33,235 nucleotides of DNA from Armatimonadota bacterium (lineage in GTDB: Bacteria > Armatimonadota > Hebobacteria > Hebobacterales > Hebobacteraceae). Positions 21,140 to 30,403 of this stretch are shown in pieces. Under the pieces are notes generated by a model. That model did not search any database, was not told the DNA's origin, and saw nothing but the letters and a program-made list of their open reading frames with translations. Location: assembly GCA_015486155.1 (NCBI GenBank), contig WFSF01000225.1, positions 1-33,235 of the forward strand. The letters run 5' to 3'. The first letter of the stretch is position 1, and each line of letters starts with the position of its first letter. Both the position numbers and the translations under genes were made by a program.

Positions 21140-23078
21140 TAAGAGAGACCGGCAAGGAGGCGTAACCCCGCGCGCCATTCTGCTTTCCTTTCTGTTGCTG
21201 TTGCTCTTCATTCCGATCGTGTTCTACGTGGAGATCGCGTGGCGAAAGGCGGATGTATTCGTCAACCTCCCCGCGATGGGGCCGATCGTAGTCGTCCTGT
21301 TGCTCACGGGGGCGATGTCCCTGCCCGTGCTGCGCCGCATCGGCCTGACCAGGCGCGAGCTGCTGGTCGTCTACATCGTCCTCCTGGTCGCCGGTCCCAT
21401 TTTCAGTCACAGCGTGATGCTGTGGATGTTGTGCAAGACCATCGCCTACTACTACATGGGACAGGCCGACCTGAGTTGGCAGAACGTATTTCTGAAGGAC
21501 ATACCGACCTGGTTCGCCCCCCACAGCCGAAGCGCCGTGGACGGATTCTTCGAGGGCCATGCCTCCGTGCCATGGAGCGAGTGGCTTGTTCCCACTCTGG
21601 CCTGGGGCGCGTTCATGATCAGCCTCTTCCTTGCCGCTTTCTGCGTGGTGGCCCTGTTGCAGAAACAGTGGGTCCGCGGGGAGCGTCTGAGCTTTCCATT
21701 TGCGCAGATCCCCCTTGAGATCGTGCGCGAGGGAGCCGACGGCAAGGCTCGACTGCCGGTGAGGGTGGCCTTCTGGCTGGGGCTCGGGGTGTCGTTCGGC
21801 ATTGCCTTCATCAATGGGCTGTCCACCCGATACCCCTCCATCCCGGCGATCCCACTCGGCCCCAAACCGCTTATGGCGTGGCAGCGGGTGGGGCCGCTCG
21901 CAGGGCTCGGCGAGATAGACTTGGTGTTGTGGCCGTGGATGATAGCCATCGCCTATCTGGTGCCCAAGGAGTTGTCTTTCTCTACCTGGTTCTTCTGGCT
22001 CGTCGACGTAGGACTGACAGTAATCGCCATTGCCGCAGGAGCCACCCCCCAGCGGCCGGAGGAATGGTTCGGCTCCACCTTCCCGGCCCCGCGGTACCAG
22101 GGAGGCGGCGCGGTGATCGCGCTGGCCATCTGGGCGCTGTGGATCGCGCGCGGGCACATCGCGAACGCGCTCCGCACGGCCTTCGGGCGAGGCGAGAAAG
22201 GCGCTGACGCAGACGAGCCTCTTCCCTATCGATGGGCGGCGATCGGCCTGTTGATCACGTTCTCCGGCATGGTGTATTTCGGCTGGGTGGCGGGTTGCCG
22301 GCTGGTGGTCAGCCTGGTGCTGATGGGTTCCATCATCGCCTACTACGTAATGTGGGCAAAACTGCGGGCGGAGACGGGAATGGGATTCCTCCCCTATCCG
22401 CTGGAGATCCAGGCCGCGATGGAGGTCCCCCTCGGCACGGCCGCCTTCACCTCCCGCGAGTACATCACCATGATGTCGACCCGCTGGGCGTTCTTCCCGG
22501 GCTTCAATGAATCCTATGAAATCTGCACGGGGGCCGCGCTGGAATCCATGAAGATCGCCGACTCGGCCGGGATAAACCAGCGCCGGCTGGCATTCACCGT
22601 GATCGGAGGGGTGATTCTGGCCACCGTGGTGGGGATCCCGATAATGCTGCTCGGCGTGTACAAGTACGGTTTCTTCGGCCTGGCCTCCGCGGGCACCAAT
22701 TCCTGGCTGGGGAGCCAGAGCATCAATGACGGATACCGCATCACCGGGCCGCTCATGGATCCGCAGGGCACGGACGTAAACGGATTGATGGCCATGATCG
22801 CCGGCGCGGCCTTCGCGGTCTTTCTCGGGGCGATGAGGCTGCGCTTCTGGTGGTGGCCCTTCCACCCCATCGGCTACATGGCCGCCATGTGCTGGGGCCT
22901 GCACTGGTACTACATGCCGTTCTTCATCGGATGGGCCCTGAAGACCCTGGCGATCCGCTACGGCGGACTGCGCCTCTACCGCTCAACCGTGCCCATAGCC
23001 GTCGGCGTGATCGTGGGCGACATGGTGAACCGGGGGATGTGGGCGGTAATCGCCTTGCTGACGCACGGGATGGTGTAG
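21123..23078 (+). CDS. Large polytopic membrane protein, DUF6785/DUF6784 type
   Basis: A 651-residue integral membrane protein with about a dozen or more hydrophobic helices, beginning with one at about 16-36. Conserved-looking segments include RLSFPFAQIPLEI, FWLVDVGLTVI, WAKLRAETGMGFLPYP, FGLASAGTNSWLG and FHPIGYMAAMCWGLHWYYMPFFIGW. From memory this fits the DUF6785 plus DUF6784 proteins common in Armatimonadota and Planctomycetota; the layout recalls oligopeptide-transporter-like permeases, but no substrate is known. ATG 21123 is the chosen start because the polar N-terminus directly precedes helix one. It overlaps the tail of the broken toxin frame. It is convergent with ruvB, 61 bases away. 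Confidence 0.7.
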   Translation: MTPHSDKRDRQGGVTPRAILLSFLLLLLFIPIVFYVEIAWRKADVFVNLPAMGPIVVVLLLTGAMSLPVLRRIGLTRRELLVVYIVLLVAGPIFSHSVMLWMLCKTIAYYYMGQADLSWQNVFLKDIPTWFAPHSRSAVDGFFEGHASVPWSEWLVPTLAWGAFMISLFLAAFCVVALLQKQWVRGERLSFPFAQIPLEIVREGADGKARLPVRVAFWLGLGVSFGIAFINGLSTRYPSIPAIPLGPKPLMAWQRVGPLAGLGEIDLVLWPWMIAIAYLVPKELSFSTWFFWLVDVGLTVIAIAAGATPQRPEEWFGSTFPAPRYQGGGAVIALAIWALWIARGHIANALRTAFGRGEKGADADEPLPYRWAAIGLLITFSGMVYFGWVAGCRLVVSLVLMGSIIAYYVMWAKLRAETGMGFLPYPLEIQAAMEVPLGTAAFTSREYITMMSTRWAFFPGFNESYEICTGAALESMKIADSAGINQRRLAFTVIGGVILATVVGIPIMLLGVYKYGFFGLASAGTNSWLGSQSINDGYRITGPLMDPQGTDVNGLMAMIAGAAFAVFLGAMRLRFWWWPFHPIGYMAAMCWGLHWYYMPFFIGWALKTLAIRYGGLRLYRSTVPIAVGVIVGDMVNRGMWAVIALLTHGMV

Positions 23079-23139
23079 CGAGCAATCGAATCCCCCGGGA
23101 GCGCCGCGCGGTAGGGGATCGCGCCCCCGCCACCCTGCC

Positions 23140-24219
23140 TCACAGCAGTTCCCGCTGGGGCTTGCCCTGGCGGTTCTCCTCGCTCTCCACGCCGAGGTGT
23201 TGATAGGCCTTTTCGGTGGCGATGCGCCCCTTGGGGGTGCGGGCGAGCAGGCCGGAGTGGAGCAGGAACGGCTCCACCATGTCCTCCAGGGTCTGCACTT
23301 CCTCCTGGAGCGTGGCCGCGAGCGCCTCGATTCCCACCGGCCCTCCGCCGTGCTGAAGAACGATCACCTCCAGCAGGCGGCGGTCGAGCGGAGTGAGCCC
23401 CGCCTCGTCGATCCCCTCCAGCTTCAGGGCGGCGTCCGCGATGTCCGGGGTGACCCGGCCCTTCGCCTTCACCTGGGCATAGTCCCGCACCCGGCGCAGC
23501 AGTCGGTTGGCGATGCGGATGGTGCCCCGGCTGCGCTCGGCCAGCACCCGCGCGCTGGCCTCATCCACCTCGACCTCCATCAGCCGGGCGGAGCGGTGTA
23601 TCGCCTGCACCAGCTCCTCCGGCGAGTAGAACCTCAGCTCGCGCACGATGCCGAAGCGCTGGCGAAGGGGCGGACTGAGCAGCCCCGCGCGGGTGGTGGC
23701 GCCGACGAGCGTGAACGGCTGGAGGCGGGACCGGTAGATGCGGGCGTGGGCCCCCTTGTCGAAGATGATGTCCACGGTGAAATCCTCCATCGCCGAGTAG
23801 AGCAGTTCCTCCACCACTCTCGGCAGCCGGTGGACCTCGTCTATGAACAGGACGTCCCGCTCCTCCAGGTTGGTGAGGATGGACACCAGGTCTCCGCCCC
23901 GCTCTAGGGCCGGGCCGGAGGTGCCCTTGAATTGCACCCCCAGCTCGTTGGCGATGATGCGCGCGAAGGTGGTCTTCCCCAGCCCCGGCGGCCCGTAGAA
24001 GAGCACGTGATCCAGCGGCTCTCCCCGCTCCTTCGCCGCCTGGATGGAGATGGAGAGCGCGTTCACGACATCCCGCTGCCCGATGCACTCCTCGAAGGTG
24101 CGCGGGCGCAGGTTCCACTTGTCCTCGCGCTCCTCGACGCCGGCCGGGGAGATCGTCTCCTCGGGTTCCGGCTCCGGCGATGATTTGCCGCGTGGCCGTT
24201 TGCGCGCCGGCTTTGCCAC
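23140..24219 (-). CDS. ruvB: Holliday junction branch migration ATPase RuvB
   Basis: A 359-residue AAA+ motor that with RuvA drives branch migration of Holliday junctions in recombination repair. Walker A is GPPGLGKTT (76-84) and Walker B is LFIDEVHRL (D127, E128). The sensor region [18 protein letters not shown] and the C-terminal winged helix (KAYQHLG) follow. A charged N-terminal extension of about 35 residues precedes the [14 protein letters not shown] start of the common core. It is three bases after ruvA and is the last gene of the ruvC-ruvA-ruvB group. Confidence 0.97.
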   Translation of the reverse strand: MAKPARKRPRGKSSPEPEPEETISPAGVEEREDKWNLRPRTFEECIGQRDVVNALSISIQAAKERGEPLDHVLFYGPPGLGKTTFARIIANELGVQFKGTSGPALERGGDLVSILTNLEERDVLFIDEVHRLPRVVEELLYSAMEDFTVDIIFDKGAHARIYRSRLQPFTLVGATTRAGLLSPPLRQRFGIVRELRFYSPEELVQAIHRSARLMEVEVDEASARVLAERSRGTIRIANRLLRRVRDYAQVKAKGRVTPDIADAALKLEGIDEAGLTPLDRRLLEVIVLQHGGGPVGIEALAATLQEEVQTLEDMVEPFLLHSGLLARTPKGRIATEKAYQHLGVESEENRQGKPQRELL

Positions 24220-24222
24220 CCT

Positions 24223-24849
24223 CTATCCTTTCTCCCCCCGGTAGACTTCCTCGAACAGTTCCTCCGCGGTCTTCACCCCCGGCCGCCGCAGCAGGGCGGC
24301 CTGCACCATCCTCTGCGCCTCGGTGCGCGTATGCCCCAGCTGCTCGACCAGCACCGCCATCACCTCGTCCCGCACATCCTCCGCCGTCTCCTCCGATTCG
24401 GGCTCGCCCGACTCCGGCATCAGGGCGAACTTCCCCACGCGCCCGTAGAGCGTGGCGATGATCTTGTCGGCCTTGCGGGGCCCGATCCCGTCGAGCGACC
24501 GCAGCACGGCCGCGTCCTTCGCCTCGATGGCGCGGGCGATGCGCGCTATCTCCAGGGAGAGCGCCCGGCAGGCGGCGCTGGGGCCGATGTCCTCCACCGT
24601 CACCAGCAACTCGAAGAACTCCTTTTCCAGCGGAGACTCGAAGCCGATCAACAGCGGCTTGGGGCTGCGCTCCGTCTGGTGGTAGGAGATATGCAATCTC
24701 ACGTGGTCCCCCTCCGGACCGGCCTTTCGGTCGCGGAAGGCCGACCGCACGATCACCGGGAGCAGCACCTCATAGCCCACGCCGCCGGCGAGCACGACGA
24801 CCCTGTCGTCCAACTTCTGGAACAGCCTTCCCTCCAGAAACGAAATCAC
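24223..24849 (-). CDS. ruvA: Holliday junction DNA helicase subunit RuvA
   Basis: A 208-residue protein that binds the four-way junction and loads RuvB. The N-terminal OB domain begins MISFLEGRLFQKLDDRVVVLAGGVGYEV. The middle helix-hairpin-helix region holds LLVTVEDIGPSAACRALS and LRSLDGIGPRKADKII. The C-terminal three-helix domain (LVEQLGHTRTEAQRMVQAAL) binds RuvB. The first domain has a slightly long loop (about 36-57) compared with the E. coli protein. It lies 21 bases after ruvC. Confidence 0.96.
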   Translation of the reverse strand: MISFLEGRLFQKLDDRVVVLAGGVGYEVLLPVIVRSAFRDRKAGPEGDHVRLHISYHQTERSPKPLLIGFESPLEKEFFELLVTVEDIGPSAACRALSLEIARIARAIEAKDAAVLRSLDGIGPRKADKIIATLYGRVGKFALMPESGEPESEETAEDVRDEVMAVLVEQLGHTRTEAQRMVQAALLRRPGVKTAEELFEEVYRGEKG

Positions 24850-24870
24850 TCCTCGCGACCTCCCATTATG

Positions 24871-25365
24871 CTACAGCGCGGCCCCTTCCCGCAGCGCGCC
24901 CACCACCGCCAGCGCCATGGCGTCGCACACGTGCTCCGATGAAGGGCTTTTCTTCAAGCCCAGCATCCGCGTCACCGCCCGTCGTATCTGGTCCTTGCCC
25001 GCGCGCCCGGACCCGGTGAGGGCCTTCTTCATCTCCGCGGGCGCGATCTCCAGCACCCGGATCTCGTTGTGCGCGGCCGCCAGGCAGATCACCCCCCGCA
25101 CGTGCCCCATGAGAATGGCGGTCCGGGGGAAGCCGTACTCCGTGTAGAGACCTTCCAACACCATGAGCATGGGCCGCCATCGGGCCAGCACCTCGTCCAA
25201 CTCGCCGTGGATGCCGTCGAGGCGTATCTCGACCGGCTGCCCCCGATTGCTGCGGATGCAGCCGGAGTCGCACACCCTCCACGGCCCGTCGCCCGTGCGG
25301 GTCGGCGCCTCGAGCACCGCGTATCCCGTGGCCGTGAGCCCGGGATCCACGCCGACCACCGTCAT
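24871..25365 (-). CDS. ruvC: Crossover junction endodeoxyribonuclease RuvC
   Basis: A 164-residue Holliday junction resolvase of the RNase H fold. Catalytic acids are D7 (VGVDPGLTATGY), E71 (VLEGLYTEYG) and D148 with H145 (EHVCDAMALA). I chose ATG 25365 because the VGVDPG strand must begin within the first few residues; the open frame extends 23 codons upstream to a GTG without family similarity. The ribosome site at the chosen start is weak. The gene order ruvC-ruvA-ruvB is the usual one. Confidence 0.95.
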   Translation of the reverse strand: MTVVGVDPGLTATGYAVLEAPTRTGDGPWRVCDSGCIRSNRGQPVEIRLDGIHGELDEVLARWRPMLMVLEGLYTEYGFPRTAILMGHVRGVICLAAAHNEIRVLEIAPAEMKKALTGSGRAGKDQIRRAVTRMLGLKKSPSSEHVCDAMALAVVGALREGAAL

Positions 25366-25446
25366 TTTTCTGGCTCGCGCTTTGCCGCCGCGCACCGCAT
25401 CCGTCCTCGCACTCTTGCTGTCAACTAATACCACGCGGGGAGCGCA

Positions 25447-28317
25447 TCACTCCTGCGTCTTGGCCAGCAACTCGTCCAGCGTCTGCTGCAATTCCTTCAG
25501 CGCCTTCCCGTATCCGGCCCAGTCTCCCTTGCGCTGCCTTTCGAGGGCGGTGCGGAAAGTCTGGTCCGCTTTCTTCGAGAGCCGCCTGATCTCCTCCGGC
25601 ACCGTCAACTGCGGCGCGGCGGCGCGGCCGGCCGCCGCAGGAGGCGCCGCAACTGCCTTCTTCCTTCCCTGCGCCTCCGAGATCAGCGCGGGCGGCGGAG
25701 TCCCGATCAGGTTGGTGATGGCCTGCGAGAGGGTGGAGCCGCGCGCCACATCTCCGTCCCCCGTTCCCACCACCACGAAGTTCAACTCTGGGATGGCCCC
25801 GGTGGTGGCGCTCAGGAAGAAGGGCTCCACGTAGAGGATGGAGTCCCCCATCGGCAGCACCAGCAGGTTGCCGCGGATCAGGGAGGATCCCTGCTGGTTC
25901 AGCAGGGTGATGTCCCGGCTGATCTCGGTGTCCTGGTTGATGGCCGCCTCGATCTGGATGGGGCCCCATACCTGTTCCGTCCTGGGGAACTGATACAGCA
26001 CCATCTTTCCGTATTCCTTCCCGTCACACCTCCCCGCCAGCCAGGCCACCATGTTCGGCTTGTTCTTCGGGGTAAAGGGAAGCATGAGCAGGAACTCGGG
26101 CTTCTTGCGGTCCGGCATCCTGACGATGGCGTAGTAGGCCTGCATCGGCTCCTCGCCGCCCTCTCCCGCGGACCGGGAGACGCGGCCCACCGTCTTGCGC
26201 GCCTCGCTGGCGACCTCCCATTTCTCGCTGCCGCTGTAGAACACCCTGGGATCGGTCACATGATATCGGGTCAATATGCGGCTCTGGGTGTTGAACAACG
26301 CCTCCGGATATCTGATGTGCTTCACCAGGTCATCGTCCATCTCGGAGATGGGCTTGAACATGCCGGGGAAGATGCGCTGGTAGGCCTGGATGATGGGGTC
26401 GCTCGGATCGGCGACATAGAACTCCACCGTCCCGTCGTAGGCGTCGGTGACCACTTTGACCGAGTTGCGCACGTAGTTGAACCTGCCGCCGGTGGCCGTC
26501 GTGTAGTACTCGGAGTAGGGGTACATGTCCGAAAGAGTGTAGGCGTCCTGAATCCAGCAGATACGCCCGTCGTCCCTCAACACCACGTAGGGATCCCCGT
26601 CGAAGGAGAGGAAGGGAGCAATGATCCGCGCCCGCTCGCCGACGTCCCGCCCCCAGAGGATGCGGCTCTTCTTGGTGATCAGGGTGGAGATGAGAATGTT
26701 GACATCGTTGAACCGCATGGCGATAGCCGCCCTCGCCAGCGGGGAGCCCAGAGACACGCCCCCCTTGCCGTGGTAGCGGGACTTGGCGATGGTGTTCGCC
26801 TCGATCACCGGATGGTCGTTCTCCATCACCTTCGTTCCCACGATTACGTAGTTCTGCGTCAATTCTCCGTAGTAGATCCCGGGCCGGGTGACCTGAAGCG
26901 CGAACGAGGACTTGGGGGGAATGTCCCTGATGACCAGGTTGGGCAGGCCGGACTCCATCACGTCGGTGACCGGAGACATCACCAGGCCGTATCCGTGCGT
27001 GTAGAAGATGTGGCGGTTCTGCCAGGTCTTCACCGGCAGGTCGTTCTCGTCCATCTCCCGCGCGGCGAGCATCACCTGGCGGTAGCGGCCGTTGATCTGG
27101 TATCGGTCGATGTCCACCGAGTGGAAGGAATAGTACTGTTGCAGTTCTTGCTGCTTCTGATAGGTGGTGAGCAGAGGACGATAGTCCCACAGGCGCACGT
27201 TCTCCAGAGTGGCGAGATGCTCTTTCACGCGGTCAATGGTGACCGGCGACATCTGATCCAGCTGGCGGACTTCCATCCGCGCTCCATCCAGGCCGTATCC
27301 CTGCCTGGTGAACTTGATCGAGCGCTCGATGTACTGCTTTTCCTTGGTGAACTCGTTGGGAGCCACTTGGAAGCGCTGCACCAGCGCGGGGTAGGCGACG
27401 TTGAGCAGCAATGAAGTCACCGCCAGAAATCCGATCCCCGCCAGGGGCAGCCAGATGCCGCGGAAGCGCACATTGGCCAGGGCCATCAGGGCGCACAGGA
27501 GCGCCACCACGAAGAGCACCTTGTAGGCGAGGAGTTGGGCGTTGACATCGGTGTAGGCGGCGCCGGTAAAATTCTCGTTCCGCTGCGAGTAGAGCAGAAA
27601 ATATCCCTCCAGCCGGTAGCCGAACGCCTTCACCGCCAGGATGAGGGCGAGCAGCACGGAGAGGTGGGTCTTGACATGGGGGGCCAGCACGGGCATGCCC
27701 CGCAGCGCCCGGATCGCCTTGTCCAGGTAGTGGGTGGCGGCGGTGACGATGAAGACCAGGATGAGGGAGAGGTAGGCCCATTGCCACAGGTACTGCCAGA
27801 AGGGGAGCCGGAAGACGTAGAAGCCGACATCCCTGTGGAACACGGGGTCGAGTACGCCGAATCGCCCTCCCTTCAGGAAGAGCAGGTAGATGGGCCACTT
27901 CTCGGCCGCCGCAACCCCCACGCCCCAGGCGGCCAGCGCCACCACAAGCACCACGGCGAGGGAGAGATAGCGCTCGGAGAAATACTCCATCACCTCCGCG
28001 ATCCGCTGGCGCAGCAGGCGCTCCTCCTCGTACCAGGAGGTGCGCGGGGCCAGCCGGCGCGCGATCCACACATTGCCCAGGGTCAGGGCCAGAAAGCCGA
28101 ACCCGAAAATGAGCCCCAGGCCCACGCGGGTGCGCAGAATGGTCCAGAACACCTGAGGATACCGGACATCCTGCACAAACCACAGCCAGTCGGTGTAGAG
28201 ACGGGAGAAACGCGGCAACACGTAGGTGACGCCGATGACCAGCAGCATGAGGATGCCCCAGCCGATGACTCTGCGCTTGAACCGACGTCTCCCGAAGTCC
28301 GCGGTGACGATGCTCAT
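25447..28317 (-). CDS. UPF0182 family large membrane protein
   Basis: A 956-residue member of UPF0182 (COG1615), a family of unknown function known in actinobacteria, cyanobacteria, clostridia and others. The N-terminal third has about seven transmembrane helices. A long extracytoplasmic domain follows with family landmarks such as IDRYQINGRYRQVMLAAREM, WQNRHIFYTHGYGLVMSPV and YGKMVLYQFPRTEQVWGPIQIEA. The C-terminus is helical and charged (about 860-956), close to a coiled coil. GGGAGG precedes the ATG by seven bases. It lies between ftsZ and ruvC; its job is unknown, although the conserved soluble part suggests a cell-envelope role. Confidence 0.92.
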   Translation of the reverse strand: MSIVTADFGRRRFKRRVIGWGILMLLVIGVTYVLPRFSRLYTDWLWFVQDVRYPQVFWTILRTRVGLGLIFGFGFLALTLGNVWIARRLAPRTSWYEEERLLRQRIAEVMEYFSERYLSLAVVLVVALAAWGVGVAAAEKWPIYLLFLKGGRFGVLDPVFHRDVGFYVFRLPFWQYLWQWAYLSLILVFIVTAATHYLDKAIRALRGMPVLAPHVKTHLSVLLALILAVKAFGYRLEGYFLLYSQRNENFTGAAYTDVNAQLLAYKVLFVVALLCALMALANVRFRGIWLPLAGIGFLAVTSLLLNVAYPALVQRFQVAPNEFTKEKQYIERSIKFTRQGYGLDGARMEVRQLDQMSPVTIDRVKEHLATLENVRLWDYRPLLTTYQKQQELQQYYSFHSVDIDRYQINGRYRQVMLAAREMDENDLPVKTWQNRHIFYTHGYGLVMSPVTDVMESGLPNLVIRDIPPKSSFALQVTRPGIYYGELTQNYVIVGTKVMENDHPVIEANTIAKSRYHGKGGVSLGSPLARAAIAMRFNDVNILISTLITKKSRILWGRDVGERARIIAPFLSFDGDPYVVLRDDGRICWIQDAYTLSDMYPYSEYYTTATGGRFNYVRNSVKVVTDAYDGTVEFYVADPSDPIIQAYQRIFPGMFKPISEMDDDLVKHIRYPEALFNTQSRILTRYHVTDPRVFYSGSEKWEVASEARKTVGRVSRSAGEGGEEPMQAYYAIVRMPDRKKPEFLLMLPFTPKNKPNMVAWLAGRCDGKEYGKMVLYQFPRTEQVWGPIQIEAAINQDTEISRDITLLNQQGSSLIRGNLLVLPMGDSILYVEPFFLSATTGAIPELNFVVVGTGDGDVARGSTLSQAITNLIGTPPPALISEAQGRKKAVAAPPAAAGRAAAPQLTVPEEIRRLSKKADQTFRTALERQRKGDWAGYGKALKELQQTLDELLAKTQE

Positions 28318-28402
28318 GGGTTTGCCTCCCGGGTGGCAATACTAGTCTGGAGGAAATTCTCGTGGACCTCCGGCCGGCTCTCCGGCCGCGCCGCCGCGCG
28401 CG

Positions 28403-28420
28403 GGTCCGCCTCGGCGGACC
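28403..28420. repeat. Perfect 8-base hairpin downstream of ftsZ
   Basis: GGTCCGCC (28403-28410) and GGCGGACC (28413-28420) form a tight hairpin in the 133-base gap between the ftsZ stop and the UPF0182 start. No T-run follows on the minus strand, so it may be only a weak or Rho-assisted terminator. Confidence 0.35.
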
Positions 28421-28450
28421 GCGGCGACGAGCTGAGACATGGGGCGGCCG

Positions 28451-29503
28451 TCAGCGTCCTCGCAAGAACGTGGGCACTTCGAGGTCGGCGTCCGGAACCG
28501 GCTCCACTTCGGGCACCGCCGACTCCGCGGCCTCGGCCCGCGCCGCGCGCCGCACCCGGTCGAACCCGGTGGCGAGGACGGTGATGCGCACCTCCTCCTG
28601 CGGCTCGTCGTCCATCACGACGCCGAAGAGCACGTTGGTGTCCGGAGAATCCGAGGCGGCGCGGATGACCTGCGCGGCCTCTTCCACCTCGGACAGCAGC
28701 AGGTCGCTTCCGCCGGTGATGTTGAAGAGAATGCGGGTCGCCCCCTCGATGGAGGTCTCCAGCAGCGGGCTGGAGATCGCCGCCTGGGCAGCATCCACCG
28801 CCCGGGTCTCGCCCCGGCCGGTGCCGATGCCCATGAGGGCGGTTCCGGCGTCCTGCATCACCGCCTTGATATCTGCGAAGTCCAGGTTGACCAGGCCGGT
28901 GACCGTGATCAGGTCGGAGATTCCCTGCACCCCCTGCCGCAACACCTCGTCGGCGAGCTGGAATGCCTCCAGCAGGGTCACCTTCTTCTGCACCACGCCC
29001 AGCAGGCGGTCGTTGGGGACCGTGATGAGGGTGTCCACCTTGGTGCGCAGGTTGTCCAGGCCCTCCTCCGCGATGCTCTGCCTCCGGCCCCGCTCGAACC
29101 CGAAGGGCTTGGTCACGACCGCGACGGTGAGCGCGCCGAGTTCCCTGCTCACTTCGGCGACGACGGGGGCCCCGCCGGTGCCGGTGCCGCCTCCCATGCC
29201 CGCGGTGATGAAGACCATATCCGAGCCGGCAATCGAGGCCTTGATATCTTCTCTGCTTTCCTCCGCCGCCTGGGTGCCGATCTCCGGGTCTCCCCCTGCG
29301 CCCAATCCATTGGTCACGCTGGGGCCGAGCTGCAATTTCTGCCCGGCCGTACAGCGAGACAGCGCCTGCTTATCAGTGTTGGCCCCTACGAATTCGACCC
29401 CCTGCAGCCCAACTTCTATCATGCGATCCACGGCGTTGCACCCGGCTCCGCCCACGCCGACGACCCGAATCACCGCGCCATCTGTGCTCTGGCTGCTCGC
29501 CAT
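28451..29503 (-). CDS. ftsZ: Cell division protein FtsZ
   Basis: A 350-residue tubulin-like GTPase that forms the division ring. The GTP-binding site shows RVVGVGGAGCNAV (13-25), the tubulin signature GGGTGTG (104-110), and the NLDFADIK T7 loop (207-213) that completes the site of the neighbouring subunit. The C-terminus ends in the conserved peptide-like VPTFLRGR. I chose ATG 29503 because AGGAGGAGGAG lies nine bases before it and the core then begins at the usual distance. ATG 29560, also with a ribosome site, would add 19 residues rich in Gln, Ala and Pro. It stands apart from a division and cell-wall cluster and follows grpE. Confidence 0.95.
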   Translation of the reverse strand: MASSQSTDGAVIRVVGVGGAGCNAVDRMIEVGLQGVEFVGANTDKQALSRCTAGQKLQLGPSVTNGLGAGGDPEIGTQAAEESREDIKASIAGSDMVFITAGMGGGTGTGGAPVVAEVSRELGALTVAVVTKPFGFERGRRQSIAEEGLDNLRTKVDTLITVPNDRLLGVVQKKVTLLEAFQLADEVLRQGVQGISDLITVTGLVNLDFADIKAVMQDAGTALMGIGTGRGETRAVDAAQAAISSPLLETSIEGATRILFNITGGSDLLLSEVEEAAQVIRAASDSPDTNVLFGVVMDDEPQEEVRITVLATGFDRVRRAARAEAAESAVPEVEPVPDADLEVPTFLRGR

Positions 29504-29712
29504 GCCCGTCTCTCCTCCTCCTGGCGCCGGAGCTGCCTGTTGCGGCTCCTTGGCAGTCATGGATTTCCCCTCGGACGGCTCCGCCGTCCGATCAGGCTGC
29601 GCTTCTTCCCGTCGTCTCCGTCTGCCCGTTGCCACACTCAACCTCGCTCGGCTGCCCCTTCGCTTCACCGAAAGGGCGGCCTATTGCGATTTTCTTCGAC
29701 GCCCTGCGCATC

Positions 29713-30354
29713 TCACCTCTTGCCCTGATTGGGCTTCTCCGGCTCTGTGGGCGACGTTTGTCCGGCATTGCGCGTGCCCACCACCACTTTGCTCGGGCGC
29801 AGCACGCGTCCGCCGTGCATGTATCCTTTCTGCGTCTCCTCCACCACCACACCCTCTTCCGCGCCCGGCGGCGCCGCGACTTGGGCCACCGCTTCGTGCC
29901 GGGTGATGTCGAACTGTTGCCCCACGGCCTCGATGGGTTTCACATCCCACCGCGCCAGCAAGTCGAGAACCTGGCGGTAGATGAGTTTTACCCCATCGTA
30001 CACCGCCTGCGCCTCCGGGGAGGCGTCGGGCGCCAGCCGGGTGGTCTCCAGGGCCCGCTCCAGGTTGTCCACTACGGTCAACATGTCCCGCAGCACATCC
30101 TCCGAGCCGCGGAGTTCGGCGTCCGCGATTTGCTGCCTCGCCCGTTTCCGGGCGTTGTCCATGTCGGCCACCGCCCGGAGATAGCGGTTCCGCATCTCCT
30201 CCACCTGGCGCTCCAACTCGGCGGCGCGCGCGGTCAGAGCCTCCATTTCCCGGTCGCCGACGGCGGTTTTCTCCTCGTCCTTCGAAGCCGGCGCCGCGGC
30301 CGAGTTCGCCTCTTCCTCCGGCGCCGCCTCTTGTCGTTCCCGGTTGTCCTTCAC
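29713..30354 (-). CDS. grpE: GrpE, nucleotide exchange factor for DnaK
   Basis: A 213-residue GrpE that releases ADP from DnaK. It has a charged N-terminal segment, a long coiled-coil helix (about 40-85, with EMEALTARAAELERQVEEM and YLRAVADMDNARKRARQQ), and the C-terminal beta domain with QQFDITRHEAVAQV and GYMHGGRVLRPSKVVVG. The end carries a short extra Pro/Gln/Lys tail. DnaK and DnaJ are not in the window, which is less usual for grpE. It lies between the SPOR-domain gene (49 bases upstream) and ftsZ. Confidence 0.95.
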   Translation of the reverse strand: MKDNRERQEAAPEEEANSAAAPASKDEEKTAVGDREMEALTARAAELERQVEEMRNRYLRAVADMDNARKRARQQIADAELRGSEDVLRDMLTVVDNLERALETTRLAPDASPEAQAVYDGVKLIYRQVLDLLARWDVKPIEAVGQQFDITRHEAVAQVAAPPGAEEGVVVEETQKGYMHGGRVLRPSKVVVGTRNAGQTSPTEPEKPNQGKR

Positions 30355-30403
30355 CTGGCACTACTCCTCAATCGTTGCCCAGAGGTTCATGCCCCACCCA
30401 TGC

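Noticed and set aside
23090-23119. ATCCCC/GGGGAT repeat between the membrane protein and ruvB as a two-way terminator
   Set aside because: Six pairs around an 18-base loop without T-runs is too weak, although its position between convergent genes is suggestive.
29504-29668. Longer N-terminus for FtsZ (55 extra residues)
   Set aside because: The extension is basic and low-complexity, and a strong AGGAGGAGGAG site supports the ATG at 29503. The ATG at 29560 remains possible.
29654-29677. Imperfect hairpin between grpE and ftsZ
   Set aside because: It has a bulge and no T-run, and it may simply reflect G+C-rich sequence.
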